Positions 19,801 to 29,402 of a stretch of DNA of 64,000 bases are shown in pieces; the stretch's first letter is position 1; each line of letters starts with the position of its first letter. The notes under the pieces are model-generated. The model did no database searches. It was not told the origin of the DNA and worked only from the letters and a program-made list of their open reading frames with translations. A program made the position numbers and the translations under genes. The stretch covers positions 1 through 64,000 of the forward strand of contig JALGPX010000056.1 of the NCBI GenBank assembly GCA_023515795.1, written 5' to 3'. Origin of the DNA: Amoeboaphelidium occidentale. Lineage: Eukaryota > Aphelidiomycota > Aphelidea.

Positions 19801-20439
19801 TTATTTATTAGAGTCAATGCTCAATAGATCATCATATTTCTGCATTTGTTCAATTATTAGAAGGCTATTCAAGTAATCATTAGATGAAACACGTTCCTTT
19901 GCTTCTTCTTCTGAATTCGCAATACCCGCAGCCAAATGCCTTTTGATCAAGCGCTGCTGAGTAACAGACAAGTCGCATTTAACGAATATCTTGACATCAA
20001 ACAATTCATGAGCCTCTGACCAAGGTTTGTCGTTGTAAAGAACATAATTACCCTCCACAAAAACAACTTTAATCTCTCGAGTTATTTTAATATCATTTGG
20101 TACAGGATCGCCAATGCTATGGTCAAATGAGGGTGCAATAACTTCATCCTTCTTCTTAAGTTTTGCAACACAATCTACAAAGCTTCTTGCGTCAAAAGTC
20201 CAAGGCGCACCTCTCCGTTTTACTAATTCAGGCGTGTTCAATTCTTTCTTATAAAGATGAAACCCATCCATTGGAAGTATCGCAGAGTTGCTAAATTCCT
20301 TTAAAAGCTTCTTGGCCAAAGTGGATTTTCCGCTTCCTGGAACACCAGAAATTGCCACAAGGACTCTAGTAGTTCCATTTATGCATTTAAGTTTATTCCG
20401 TATTGTATCAACAAGCTCTGGATACTCCATCAGTAACAA
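19801..20439 (-). CDS. P-loop kinase of the uridine kinase/YFH7 type
   Basis: 212 aa. Walker A GVPGSGKST lies near residue 34, then PMDGFHL (the substrate loop of the PRK/pantothenate-kinase-like group), RRGAPWTFDA and VFVEGNYVL (Walker B region). The LID-like RLIKRHLAAG follows. Relatives include bacterial PanK-like/FrcK proteins and yeast Yfh7, whose substrates are poorly known, so the phosphate acceptor cannot be stated. The start could also be the Met three codons in. It lies only 30 nt downstream of the cyclophilin stop on the same strand. Confidence 0.85.
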   Translation of the reverse strand: MLLMEYPELVDTIRNKLKCINGTTRVLVAISGVPGSGKSTLAKKLLKEFSNSAILPMDGFHLYKKELNTPELVKRRGAPWTFDARSFVDCVAKLKKKDEVIAPSFDHSIGDPVPNDIKITREIKVVFVEGNYVLYNDKPWSEAHELFDVKIFVKCDLSVTQQRLIKRHLAAGIANSEEEAKERVSSNDYLNSLLIIEQMQKYDDLLSIDSNK

Positions 20440-20469
20440 AAGTTGTCTATTTCAACGATTTATTATAAC

Positions 20470-21140
20470 TCAGTTCTTCACTTCGCCACAATCGACAATC
20501 TCGACGTTCTGCAACGGACGACCACTTCTTGTTCCAACAGCTTCCAACTGATCCAAAACTTCAGCACCTTCCTTCAACTGTCCAAACACGACATGCTTTC
20601 CATCCAACCAAGGAGTCTCAGTGAAACAGACAAAGAATTGACTTCCATTCTAGTGAAATTAAAACCAGTATCCAGCTGATAGCGCTTACCGTATTTGGTC
20701 CTGCATTTGCCATGCTCAAAATACCTCTACCAGTGTGCTTCAATGCAAAATTCTCATCTGGAAACTTCTTGCCGTAAATAGACTCGCCACCGCGACCTTT
20801 AAAATCAGCATTCAGAATCGACTGCAATTTAACAAATTTACCATCGCCATGAGTGAAATCACCACCCTGTGCCATAAATCCAGGAATAATACGATGAAAG
20901 AAACTATTCTTGAACTGCAGCGGTTTTCCTGATACTTTTGATGATCCCTTTTCACCGGTACTACACAGACAATGACGCGCGTGTGATTAATAATCTCTTG
21001 GATAATCACAAAATGTCTCACCATAAAGCACGAAAGTTCTCTGCTGTTAGTGGCACTTTATCTTTGAATAACTCAAAAACCATTCTACCAGCGCCTTTGC
21101 CTTTGATCGCAACGTCCATGAACACTTTTGGATTTGCCAT
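20470..21140 (-). CDS. Cyclophilin A-type peptidyl-prolyl isomerase
   Basis: 174 aa from four exons: 21140-21022, 20960-20842, 20796-20690 and 20649-20470. The introns are 61, 45 and 40 nt. Family motifs are [25 protein letters not shown] (catalytic Arg), [20 protein letters not shown] and GSQFFVC...[10 protein letters not shown]. The 45-nt intron is a multiple of three and contains no stop, so the frame stays open through it. Removing it turns an odd 15-residue insertion into the conserved [17 protein letters not shown]. Cytosolic/nuclear proline isomerase. The stop TGA is followed by AATAAA. Confidence 0.94.
20797..20841 (-). other. 45-nt in-frame intron in cyclophilin
   Basis: GTAAAT at the donor and TTAAAG at the acceptor, phase 1, length divisible by three, no in-frame stop. 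If retained it would add 15 residues between GDG and RGGES, where cyclophilins have none. A gene caller that trusts the open frame would miss it. Confidence 0.85.
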
Positions 21141-21216
21141 GATGATATTTCTAAATAAGAAAAGGAAGTATCATTTATTCTACCCTTGAAAAACAAGTTT
21201 AAAAATGTAATTGGAC

Positions 21217-22158
21217 TCACTTTGGACCAGAACAGCCAATGAGCCCTGCACTTGAGACATTGTTCCTTTCGCCACGCACGGAAAAGAACACACAATTACC
21301 ACTCTGTCTAGCTTGACCATTCTGTTCATTGAATGTCTGACATATCTGAATAGGAGGAGAATATAAATGTAAACTGACGGCATCAATTTCTTCGGACGGG
21401 TTACTGACTCTGTGTAGGCCTATTTCATCGTGCATGTAACCAGTCTCATTTTCTGATAATTCATCAGCTGAAGTTGGTTGCATTTTACTGCATTCATATT
21501 CAGCTGAGTTCTTTGGCCACGGATAACGTGTCTCAACTAATGATCCCTGCATGACCTTTAAAATGCAATGCGATCCAGCGTGATCATGAATTGGAGACTG
21601 ATGCCCTTTACCCCAACACAGCAGCAGTAAATTATAACGACCATTTCCATCGTCCACAAGATTTCGAGTGTATCTGAACTTGTCGAAAAATGCAAACTTT
21701 TCCCATTCGTGCTTTTTGGAAGTGTAATTGTTGATTATCGCTGTTAATCTTGGCAAAGAGAACTGTCCATGGTCCATCAGTCCATGCGGGCCAAGTTCTT
21801 CTCTAACAAGCATAACTAAATCAGCAAAAGTATTCGGAATAGGAAAGCCATTCTTATCAAGAGTATATGAAGGCTTCAAAGTGATTTCATTTGATGGGGC
21901 CAAAGCAGGAGAAGAAGCAGCCAAAGTATTTCTGTTCATGTCCAGCTGGAATACATCATTTGAATCTTCATTGTCTTTGGTATGACTCTGCTGACTGCGA
22001 GAAGAGGCTGAATCTGAGAAGTCTGACAGTGGAGGGGAATCACAAGCATTGTGGGCTGAGTCGACGCTGCCAGCCATGACGACAATTTCCGATTCTTTTG
22101 TCGCTAAATTTCTGTGTTCGTGAAGAGAGCCGCAATTACATCCTCTGATCGATTCCAT
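21217..22158 (-). CDS. Cysteine dioxygenase
   Basis: 313 aa, longer than the usual 200 because of a Ser/Asp-rich N-terminal extension of about 100 residues. The cupin core shows HDHAGSHC (two iron-binding His and the Cys of the Cys-Tyr cofactor), GLHRVSN (third His) and LHLYSPP (the Tyr partner). Oxidises L-cysteine to cysteine sulfinate, the entry to taurine and sulfate formation. A decarboxylase gene able in principle to use its product lies at 29403. The tail after the core is longer than usual. Stop TGA. Catalytic residues are all present. Confidence 0.93.
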   Translation of the reverse strand: MESIRGCNCGSLHEHRNLATKESEIVVMAGSVDSAHNACDSPPLSDFSDSASSRSQQSHTKDNEDSNDVFQLDMNRNTLAASSPALAPSNEITLKPSYTLDKNGFPIPNTFADLVMLVREELGPHGLMDHGQFSLPRLTAIINNYTSKKHEWEKFAFFDKFRYTRNLVDDGNGRYNLLLLCWGKGHQSPIHDHAGSHCILKVMQGSLVETRYPWPKNSAEYECSKMQPTSADELSENETGYMHDEIGLHRVSNPSEEIDAVSLHLYSPPIQICQTFNEQNGQARQSGNCVFFSVRGERNNVSSAGLIGCSGPK

Positions 22159-22356
22159 TTCTGTTCAATAATTCAGAGTCGTCAAGAGCAAAAAGGAAAA
22201 TTTTGTGATGTTGCCGTTTGGGAAAAGCAAATTGCAACACGCTGATTGGCTCGAGATTCACAGTCAACTGGTCAAATGACCTGAACATTATCAGGACATG
22301 GAACAATTGACCGTCCATAAGATCCAGCCGATTTATCTTTGTCTATTAATGTGAAT

Positions 22357-23240
22357 CTATTTGTTGTTGCTTTTTAGTTGGGACAACACCACTTGGTAAC
22401 AAAACATGTATTGAGCAAAAGTTTCAACTAGACGCATTCTGTACTTTCTGATTTGAGCAAGGCATTCATATACAACGTCTCTTTCACCAACATCATTGTT
22501 CTTGAGTAAGTTAAGACAGCAGTTAATAGTAATAAATGTTCCAGTTCTGCCAACTCCAGCACTACAATGCACCACGACAGGAGAAGATGTGGAACTAATA
22601 ATATCATTGATCTGTAGTAATGCTGGAATCTGTTCACTGCTTGGAACGTCGTGGTCAGGCCAACCGATAAAGTGTAGCATTGTAACTATTTTGTTTTTCA
22701 GTCGGAACTTTCTTATAGCAAGATCGCCATAGTTAACAATTTCCTCACTCAGGTTTAGAACCTTCAAGTCAGCGCTTAATTCCAATGTACAATTCAAATC
22801 TGGCCAGTATTTGTAGCACTTTTCTCTTCCAGACTCTTCCAAATTCGCCACCACTACGATAAATTCAACATTATTCTCCAAGATCATCAACCAAAAGTCT
22901 TTAACAGTAGAACGCAGAGGACCCTGAGCAGCAATGAATTTCCTATTTCCATTGAAAGGATCCGGAACCATAGATGCATTAATGTAATCGTTGTCTTGTT
23001 TCGTGAGCAGCTTAACTCTGGAATGATCATCTACAAAGTAAGAGATTAGTTGAACATCAAAAGCGTAGTAAGATTACATGGTAAGATATTGGTGTAACGA
23101 TTCAGCTCCCTGTGAGAAAAAGCAGCTGTGCATGAGACGTTCGTGTCATCCTTTCCAACGCTCTCGTAAAGCTGAAGAGCCTTTTTATGAATTAACTTTG
23201 CGTAAATCTGCGCTAATTTTCCATTAGAGTTCGCAGTCAT
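22357..23240 (-). CDS. Classical protein tyrosine phosphatase
   Basis: 278 aa from two exons joined across a 47-nt intron (23031-23077). The splice restores NILPYDHSRVKL, a PTP hallmark. Then DYINAS, the WPD loop GWPDHDVPSS and the active site VVHCSAGVGRTGTF with Cys and Arg are all present, as is the Q-loop region near the end. It is a single domain of near-minimal length with no membrane segment or targeting domain, so probably cytosolic. It lies in a run of minus-strand genes from 19.8 to 24.1 kb. Confidence 0.93.
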
Positions 23241-23655
23241 CTCTGCGTTGCGTCAATTGATAGAAAAAAAACAATTTGAGAAAGTTGATGTCACAGCGTC
23301 AAAGAAACTCAGTTGGCCGTCATACAACAAATATTATCGAATGATGACGTCGTCAGTGCGTAAGACTTTGATAGAGGCAATTTTCAGTTACGGAGATGAT
23401 ACAATAGTTGCGTAATAGGTCTTTGGGAATGTTGATGGTAGCGCGAAAACCTGTGCGTCTTGGGGACATGCGCAATCGTGATACTTGCATTGTGACCTCA
23501 CACATCAAGACATTGTGAACAAGAACACTTGGACCTGTTACAAACTCAGCGATAAATCATCCTTGTAATAATATAGAAGATATGGAATAATATTTAATAA
23601 TTGTTGCTCAAGTCATGATATCACTGCTCCCAAAAGAAAATCATAAAGAATTGTC
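23241..23655. other. Intergenic region without a recognised gene
   Basis: 415 bp upstream of the PTP gene and downstream of the cupin gene. TGATGACGTCGTCA (about 23342-23355) contains a near CRE/ATF-like site (TGACGTC). No ORF of note, tRNA or repeat was seen. Confidence 0.45.
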
Positions 23656-24066
23656 TCACTTGCCCTTCATTTGATCTATCAGAGACCCAACTTCGTCTTT
23701 CCCTGAACTTCCATTACTTGAAGTCAAAGGAGAATTAGTTCGAATTAAAGTCCATGTGATAGTGCAGTCTGTAGAGCTTTCATTCTTAAACTCGTGTTCC
23801 ACGCCAGTCTTCAAATGCACAGAATCGCCCTTGTTAAGTATCATGGACTCTGTGTCTACTGTGCAGTTAAGGATGCCCTCGTGTACGAATATTATCTCGT
23901 CTTGACTCTGGTGAGAATGTCTTGGTATCTCTTTACCGCTTGGTAGTGTTTCCATTCCGTACTCAAACTGCGCAGTCTTTGTTAGTGGATACAAAACACG
24001 ATGATACTTTGTGCCTTCACCAAGTACTGTACCACCGGTTATCTTTATCGGATTTGGAAGTTTCAT
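23656..24066 (-). CDS. Small single-domain cupin protein
   Basis: 136 aa. The cupin 2 pattern is present: RHSHQSQDEIIFVHEG is the first motif (G..H.H..E.. form) and LKTGVEHEFKN carries the later His. Metal-binding His/Glu positions look intact. This superfamily ranges from enzymes to sugar-binding proteins, so no reaction can be assigned. No signal peptide. The tail ends in a short Ser/Lys-rich segment. It may be acquired from bacteria, in which such stand-alone cupins are common, but that is a guess. Confidence 0.75.
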   Translation of the reverse strand: MKLPNPIKITGGTVLGEGTKYHRVLYPLTKTAQFEYGMETLPSGKEIPRHSHQSQDEIIFVHEGILNCTVDTESMILNKGDSVHLKTGVEHEFKNESSTDCTITWTLIRTNSPLTSSNGSSGKDEVGSLIDQMKGK

Positions 24067-24125
24067 AGTTTCGAATTCTATTAGAGATTATCTTATGAAA
24101 GAGTGGTTCCAGTTTCGTGCTCGCG

Positions 24126-24615
24126 ATGACTGAGAAGCCAAATGACAAAAGAAGGAACAGCTTGTCAAAATCTTGTGATAAAACAAGAAAGAAGAAGGCT
24201 TATGAGTACATTTGGAAGTTATCAGGTACGCTATAGCAAAATATCATGTGATTATTAATCATTCGCAGATATGCTGCCTCGGAATGAAGCATCCGACGCT
24301 CTATTGCACAAGCTAGCAAAGGAAATAGATGGTTTCGAACGAGATATCGCTAATCTGAACTTCAGTCTACGCACAACTATGGAGTCAAACGAGGGACTTG
24401 TTAGGGAAAACTCAGAGCTAAAACAATTGGTTACAGCATATGAACAAAAACTAGATTATCTTGATGGTGAAGCTATTATGAACATTAAAAGTAACTTGAT
24501 TAAAGAAAGAGAATGTAAGGATCACGTTAAAGAGCCAGAAAATACCGACTCAGCTAAAAACCAACAAGTATCAGAAGATCTGAGTAAAGCTATATCAGAT
24601 TTACTAGTAGAATAA
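24126..24615 (+). CDS. Small coiled-coil protein, function unknown
   Basis: 148 aa from exons 24126-24225 and 24269-24615, with a 43-nt intron. A basic N-terminus (KKKAY region) is followed by heptad-like helices (about residues 40-105) rich in Leu, Glu and Asn. The splice gives WKLS-DMLPRNEAS. No family was recognised. Its size and composition resemble small kinetochore, SNARE-adaptor or centrosomal subunits, but nothing decides between them. Stop TAA with AATATTTAATAAA following. Confidence 0.6.
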
Positions 24616-24682
24616 TATTTAATAAACTCAGTCTAGGCCGCTCTTATTGGCGATTGATTTTGAAGGGGTGTCGTGTAACACT

Positions 24683-26201
24683 ATGGCGGACTTGTCGAAT
24701 CAATCAGATTCTAGTATTGTATTTTGGAAAGTCTGTGATTATGAGTTTGAAACAGATAAGCGGTCATTCTATAGCAGTGAACAAAAGCTGGCAGGACTTA
24801 TGGATTGTATTGACCTATGGGGATTCTGAAAACACGCCCACAATGATCCCTCATGAATTCTTGGCTGGATTACTATGCGTTCTTGTTCCTCAGCTGACAG
24901 AGGCATTGAAAGCTACTGGAACAGTACTCCTGAAGAGTGGGGCTTTGAATGAATGGAATGCGCGTAGAAATCTTTATGATTCTATGGTAGATATTCTAAA
25001 TCTATTGCAAGAGCTTGAAACACAAGGCTCTGAATCTGCTGCTGAATTGTCAAGGAATGACTTCACTGCAAGTTTCAATGACATCAAAACGAGATTTCGC
25101 AAGTGGATAGAGAATTTCAATGCGCATGTTAGTCAAGCTCTAGAAGTTGTTCCTGAAGAAGAAGCAGTCGTTGAATCTGCTGAAGAAACTAAAGTTATTG
25201 AAAGAGTAGACGAAACTGAAACAACTAGTGATACGGTGGTATCCAAAGAGCCAGCGGTCAGAGAACCTCCTGCTGTTACATCATTTCCACCTGCTGACGT
25301 TGATGCAGATGAAACAGTCGATTCCGTGCTTGATAATGAAGTAAGCATGTTGTCTGTTGAGAGGTACAGTTCTCCGCGCAGAAACAAGAATGCAAAGAAG
25401 CGTCAGTCTATGATGCCATCCAAGAGAGCAATTACTGCCAAGAACAATGACGATGACTTTGAAATTGACTTGTACAGTTCCTCCATCACGACAAAAATCG
25501 TTCCGCAACAGGATGAAGATTCGGTGGTTATTCATTACACTACAGACGATGAGGACGAAGATACTCGTGTTCAGGAAGCAACGCAGTCTTCCGCGAACGT
25601 TACACCTCAAACACCCAAAAGTCAGATTATCGACATTCCAAAATTATCAAGGTCTCCAGACGCAGATGATGTTCACAGAAGACCAAGTACGAGATCTAGT
25701 GAGCTCCATAGAGAACTGGATAGCTTGATAAAGTACGAAGAGCTTCTTAGCAGTTATGAGTTCTCTGGTTCACAAAGCACCACAAACACGAATTTGGAGA
25801 AAGAATTGCCGCCACCACCTGTCGCAAAAGACAGTATCTACGGTGGAAACTTTGACTACAAAAAGTATATGGCTACATCCAATAATGGTTCAAGAAGCTA
25901 CAGAAATCATGCTGCTCCAAAGTCAAAGCAACATACTTCATCCAACAATCCGAAAAAGTATTCTACGCCGGGTCGCGAAACTAAAGACGCGTTTGCCAAG
26001 TTTCCTTTCAAAGTTGCAGCCAAAATGTCAAGCTTTGTTAGCAAACTTAAATCTTCTTTAATCAACCAGGATGATGAGCCTCAAGTACAAATTGGTCTTC
26101 CAACTGAAGTTGTTCATGTTGGCCATATTGGGAAAAGAGAGTCAAGCGGGTTATTGGTTTTCCAGAACGTTCCTAAAGAATTTGAGCAAGTAAGTCATTA
26201 G
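24683..26201 (+). CDS. CRIB-motif Cdc42/Rac effector-like protein
   Basis: About 493 aa if a 37-nt intron at 24719-24755 (GTATTT...AACAG, phase 0) joins MADLSNQSDSSI to the main frame. Without it the main frame has only less likely starts. A helical N-terminal part (to about residue 150) precedes a long acidic, disordered middle. The C-terminus carries a CRIB-like motif: IGLPTEVVHVGHIGK fits I-x-x-P-x(4)-H-x-x-H-x-G. It would bind activated Cdc42/Rac and act in polarity or actin control. No kinase domain is present. The N-terminal model is the least certain part. Confidence 0.62.
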
Positions 26202-26307
26202 AAATAAATTGATTTCATTCAACCTCATGACTATCGTGTGACGTTTCAGCTTCAATCGAAAGGTTTGATCAACAATCGAAGTTTTGACTTCTTGAAACAA
26301 CCGGATC

Positions 26308-28089
26308 ATGGCTTCAGCAGCAACAGTTACAACAGGATTAGTTAAACAGCATTCAGAAGAAGCCGATGAACTTGACTTCCTATGCAGAAAGTTATCAGAC
26401 GTCAGAGTAAGGCGAAATCAAGACAATTCATCAAGATCAGGAATCATTGAAGAAGAAGATGTTCGCTTATCAGACATCTCTGATGAAACGCTGCAACAAA
26501 TGGTTAGGGATATGAACTCAAACCTTTTGGATATTCTGCGCAAGACAGCGATCAGGTTCAGAAAACTCTTGGCTCATGAAGATATCCAGAGGTACTTGAA
26601 CAAGATTGTGGAAAGCGGCGTTGTTCCCCTATTCGTTCAATTACTCAATGACTTCAATAATCCAGAACTACAGTTTGAAGCTGCATGGATCTTGACCAAT
26701 ATCGCTGCTGGGACTTCATCTCAAACGGTTCATGTAGTAGAATGTGGCGCTGTAGCAGGTCTTGTCAGATTATTGGAAGAATCCAAGTTCAAAGAGATCA
26801 AAGAACAAGCGGTATGGTGCCTTGGAAATATTGCAGGTGATTCTGCAGAGTTAAGAAAGATTGTATTGGAGTGCAATGCCATGAAACCTTTGCTGAAGTT
26901 GATTGAAGACGAAATGAATGGCTTCTTACAGAGCGAGTCGTTCTTTGCAGCCATTCCAACTCAATTCAACCATGGTAATGCCGCACCGCAATCCCCTTCA
27001 AAGACTCATAATTACAACATATCAACTCTTCGTATTGCTTTATGGGCTCTATCGAATTTCTGCAGAGGAGTTGGCAGCTCCCAGTTGGATTTTGATCTTA
27101 TCGAAGTAGCTCTACCTATACTATCACAAGTCATATCAGTCTGCTTTCCTGGGTCAGTTCATTGTGATGATGAAATCCTGATGGATACGTGTTGGGCTTT
27201 GAGCAGGACTTTGCGCGGGATTCACGAAGGAGTTGATAAAGTCTTTGTTCAACCAGATGTCTGCCAGAAATTAGGTTTACTTATTCAGTATCAAAGTCAT
27301 GAGGTTCAGATTCCAGCACTGAGATGTCTAATTAATATCGTGTCTGGATGTGATGCGCAAACGCAAGCAGTTGTTGATGCTGGGTTATTAGAGCCATTAC
27401 ACGAGTTGCTAAGATACCCTGCAAATGATACAGTTCGCAAAGAGTCTTGTCTTATTATTAGTAACATAACAGCAGGAACCGTTGAACAGGTTCAGTCATG
27501 TATTGACGCTGGAATAATTCCAACCTTGGTTGATATCCTATGGTTTTCTGATTTTAGAACAAAAAGGGAAGCGTGTTGGGCTCTTAGCAATGCTTTACTC
27601 AACAGAAACTCTAAGCAGATTGATTATTTGATTGTCCAAGAGAAAGTTTTGAAGCCACTGTTCCATCTAATCATTCCTCAATTATGCCACGATGACAGAA
27701 TCGTGATAAAGACTTTGGAAGCTTTAAAGAATGTTTTATCTGTTGGAGATAAAGTCGCATCATTGCTATCTGCTACTTCTGATGTCGAAGAAGCTCTATT
27801 GGAAAAACTTGGTGGAATGTCACTAGATACAGGAAAGAAATCAGGAGAAGATTCGACTTATGGTTCCATGACAAACTTATTCCCAAAGAAGAACGTTTAT
27901 GCTTCACTTTTTGAAAACCCAATTTGTTGTAAAGGAATATGCAGCCTGCAAGGACCACATCCTTCAGCTTTGGATGTGTTAAAACTGTACTCTAATGGTG
28001 TCAGAAAAAGCGATGTACTGTACTGTGGCCAAGCTGTATCTCGCGACGTTAAACGCTTAGCAATGGAGATTATGCTTGGTTGGTTCTAA
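26308..28089 (+). CDS. Importin-alpha-like armadillo protein
   Basis: 593 aa, intronless. Tandem ARM repeats carry the W-x3-N pattern (AAWILTN, AVWCLGNIAGDS, ALWALSN, ACWALSN) that lines the NLS groove of karyopherin alpha. An insertion (about residues 207-235) breaks one repeat. The N-terminus is acidic and lacks the long Arg/Lys-rich importin-beta-binding domain expected in importin alpha; only VRVRR is basic. The C-terminus after the repeats is lineage-specific. It should bind classical NLS cargo, but how it contacts importin beta is unclear. Confidence 0.85.
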   Translation: MASAATVTTGLVKQHSEEADELDFLCRKLSDVRVRRNQDNSSRSGIIEEEDVRLSDISDETLQQMVRDMNSNLLDILRKTAIRFRKLLAHEDIQRYLNKIVESGVVPLFVQLLNDFNNPELQFEAAWILTNIAAGTSSQTVHVVECGAVAGLVRLLEESKFKEIKEQAVWCLGNIAGDSAELRKIVLECNAMKPLLKLIEDEMNGFLQSESFFAAIPTQFNHGNAAPQSPSKTHNYNISTLRIALWALSNFCRGVGSSQLDFDLIEVALPILSQVISVCFPGSVHCDDEILMDTCWALSRTLRGIHEGVDKVFVQPDVCQKLGLLIQYQSHEVQIPALRCLINIVSGCDAQTQAVVDAGLLEPLHELLRYPANDTVRKESCLIISNITAGTVEQVQSCIDAGIIPTLVDILWFSDFRTKREACWALSNALLNRNSKQIDYLIVQEKVLKPLFHLIIPQLCHDDRIVIKTLEALKNVLSVGDKVASLLSATSDVEEALLEKLGGMSLDTGKKSGEDSTYGSMTNLFPKKNVYASLFENPICCKGICSLQGPHPSALDVLKLYSNGVRKSDVLYCGQAVSRDVKRLAMEIMLGWF

Positions 28090-28131
28090 TAGAGCAGCTT
28101 CTGTTCATTGAAGTTTATTGATCAACACCTC

Positions 28132-28791
28132 TTAAGCTTGACGTTGCTTCAAAACACGCTTCTTCCATGATTCTAGAGTACCGTGTTCATTGTGGAACTT
28201 CACGTAACAACCATCAGGCTGCAACATACCAGCAGCACGCTTCTCTTCGTATTCAGCTCTGTCAAGAGGAGTGAAACCCCATTTCCTGCTGATAAGAATC
28301 TTCTGACGTCCAGGGAACTTGTACTTGGCTCTACGTAAAGCTTCGATAACGACAGCCTTGTTTGAGTCCTTTGTGCGGACTGAAATCAAGATCTGACCAA
28401 TATCGACACGAGCAGCCAAACCTTGTGGCTTACCGAAAGCACCTCTCATACCCTGTTGTAATCTATCGGCACCAGCACAGGACAACATCTTATTGATTCT
28501 CAACACGTGGAAAGGATGAACTCTGACTCTCATGTGGAAAGAATCTTTACCAGTCAACTTTGCAATGTACTTGTTTGCGCAAATACGTGCAGCTTCCAAA
28601 GCCTCGGAAGACAATTGTTGGTACTCATCAGAAATCATGTGAACACATAAAGGAAATTCGTCAACATTGGCCTTCTTTCTTCCCAAATCGTAGATTCTAA
28701 TCTTTGGGTCTGGAACACCGCGGTTGAATCTAGATTTTGGATATGGCTTGTTCTTGCAGTAACGATAGCAACGAGCTGGACGACGACCCAT
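28132..28791 (-). CDS. RPL10: 60S ribosomal protein L10 (uL16)
   Basis: 219 aa, the standard length. It begins [20 protein letters not shown] and contains [19 protein letters not shown] and the P-site loop region [12 protein letters not shown], all typical of eukaryotic uL16. Essential for the final maturation of the 60S subunit. A 58-nt intron appears to end exactly at the ATG (see the 5' UTR intron entry). Stop TAA; next to it on the plus strand is the 3' end of the importin gene (43 bp apart). Confidence 0.98.
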   Translation of the reverse strand: MGRRPARCYRYCKNKPYPKSRFNRGVPDPKIRIYDLGRKKANVDEFPLCVHMISDEYQQLSSEALEAARICANKYIAKLTGKDSFHMRVRVHPFHVLRINKMLSCAGADRLQQGMRGAFGKPQGLAARVDIGQILISVRTKDSNKAVVIEALRRAKYKFPGRQKILISRKWGFTPLDRAEYEEKRAAGMLQPDGCYVKFHNEHGTLESWKKRVLKQRQA

Positions 28792-28849
28792 CTACACAGA
28801 AGCAAAATGTTTTAGATTTCTTTCTTTTTTGCGTCGCAGTAGTATTTAC
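28792..28849 (-). other. 5' UTR intron of RPL10 ending at the ATG
   Basis: On the minus strand AAAG|GTAAATAC starts and TGTGTAG|ATGGG ends a 58-nt GT-AG interval whose acceptor touches the start codon. Ribosomal-protein genes often carry introns at or near the start codon. Transcript data would confirm it. Confidence 0.65.
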
Positions 28850-29402
28850 CTTTGATCACAATTGAAAGAAAATTTTTGCGGAATCTCAACCGAAATCTCT
28901 GTTGGCCAATCACAGCGCGCCGCTTACGAGAGATAACGTTTTGGATTGTGGTGTGATCATTTGTGATATGATCTTTATGAAAGCGATGCATCTCTGCAGA
29001 AATACGGGTTGTACCAGCAGTTATCTAAAGAGAATAAGATTTTATTGAAGTTAATGAAACTGCGCATTATCCACAATTAATAGACAAACGTGGCAAATAA
29101 TCAAAACGTGTTATCACCTATTCTGTCTTGTCTAGTTTCCACAAGTCTCACTTGATACAACTCACGAGCCCGGTTTGAAAGGTAAGATCCTCTGCTATTT
29201 ATATCTTGGCCTCGAGCTGTCCCAAAATAGATAAGTACCAAAATATCGCAGGAAAAGTATAAATGCATCGTTTGAGGCGACTTTACTGTATGTGCATTTG
29301 TTATTGTTTACTTGTGTACAGATTTCTGATGGATATTTAAGCCGAGCATGATTTGGAAATGTTTCTCTTCAGTGATTCACCGAAATTCAGCACTCAAGCA
29401 AT
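28850..29402. promoter_or_regulatory. Divergent promoter region of RPL10 and decarboxylase
   Basis: 553 bp. GGCCAATCA (about 28899-28907) is a CCAAT box on the plus strand, close to the RPL10 side. AT-rich TATAAATG (about 29259) and other TATA-like runs lie on the decarboxylase side. AGATAAC and AGATAAG GATA-type sites occur (about 28929 and 29229). No ORF or RNA gene recognised. Confidence 0.45.
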
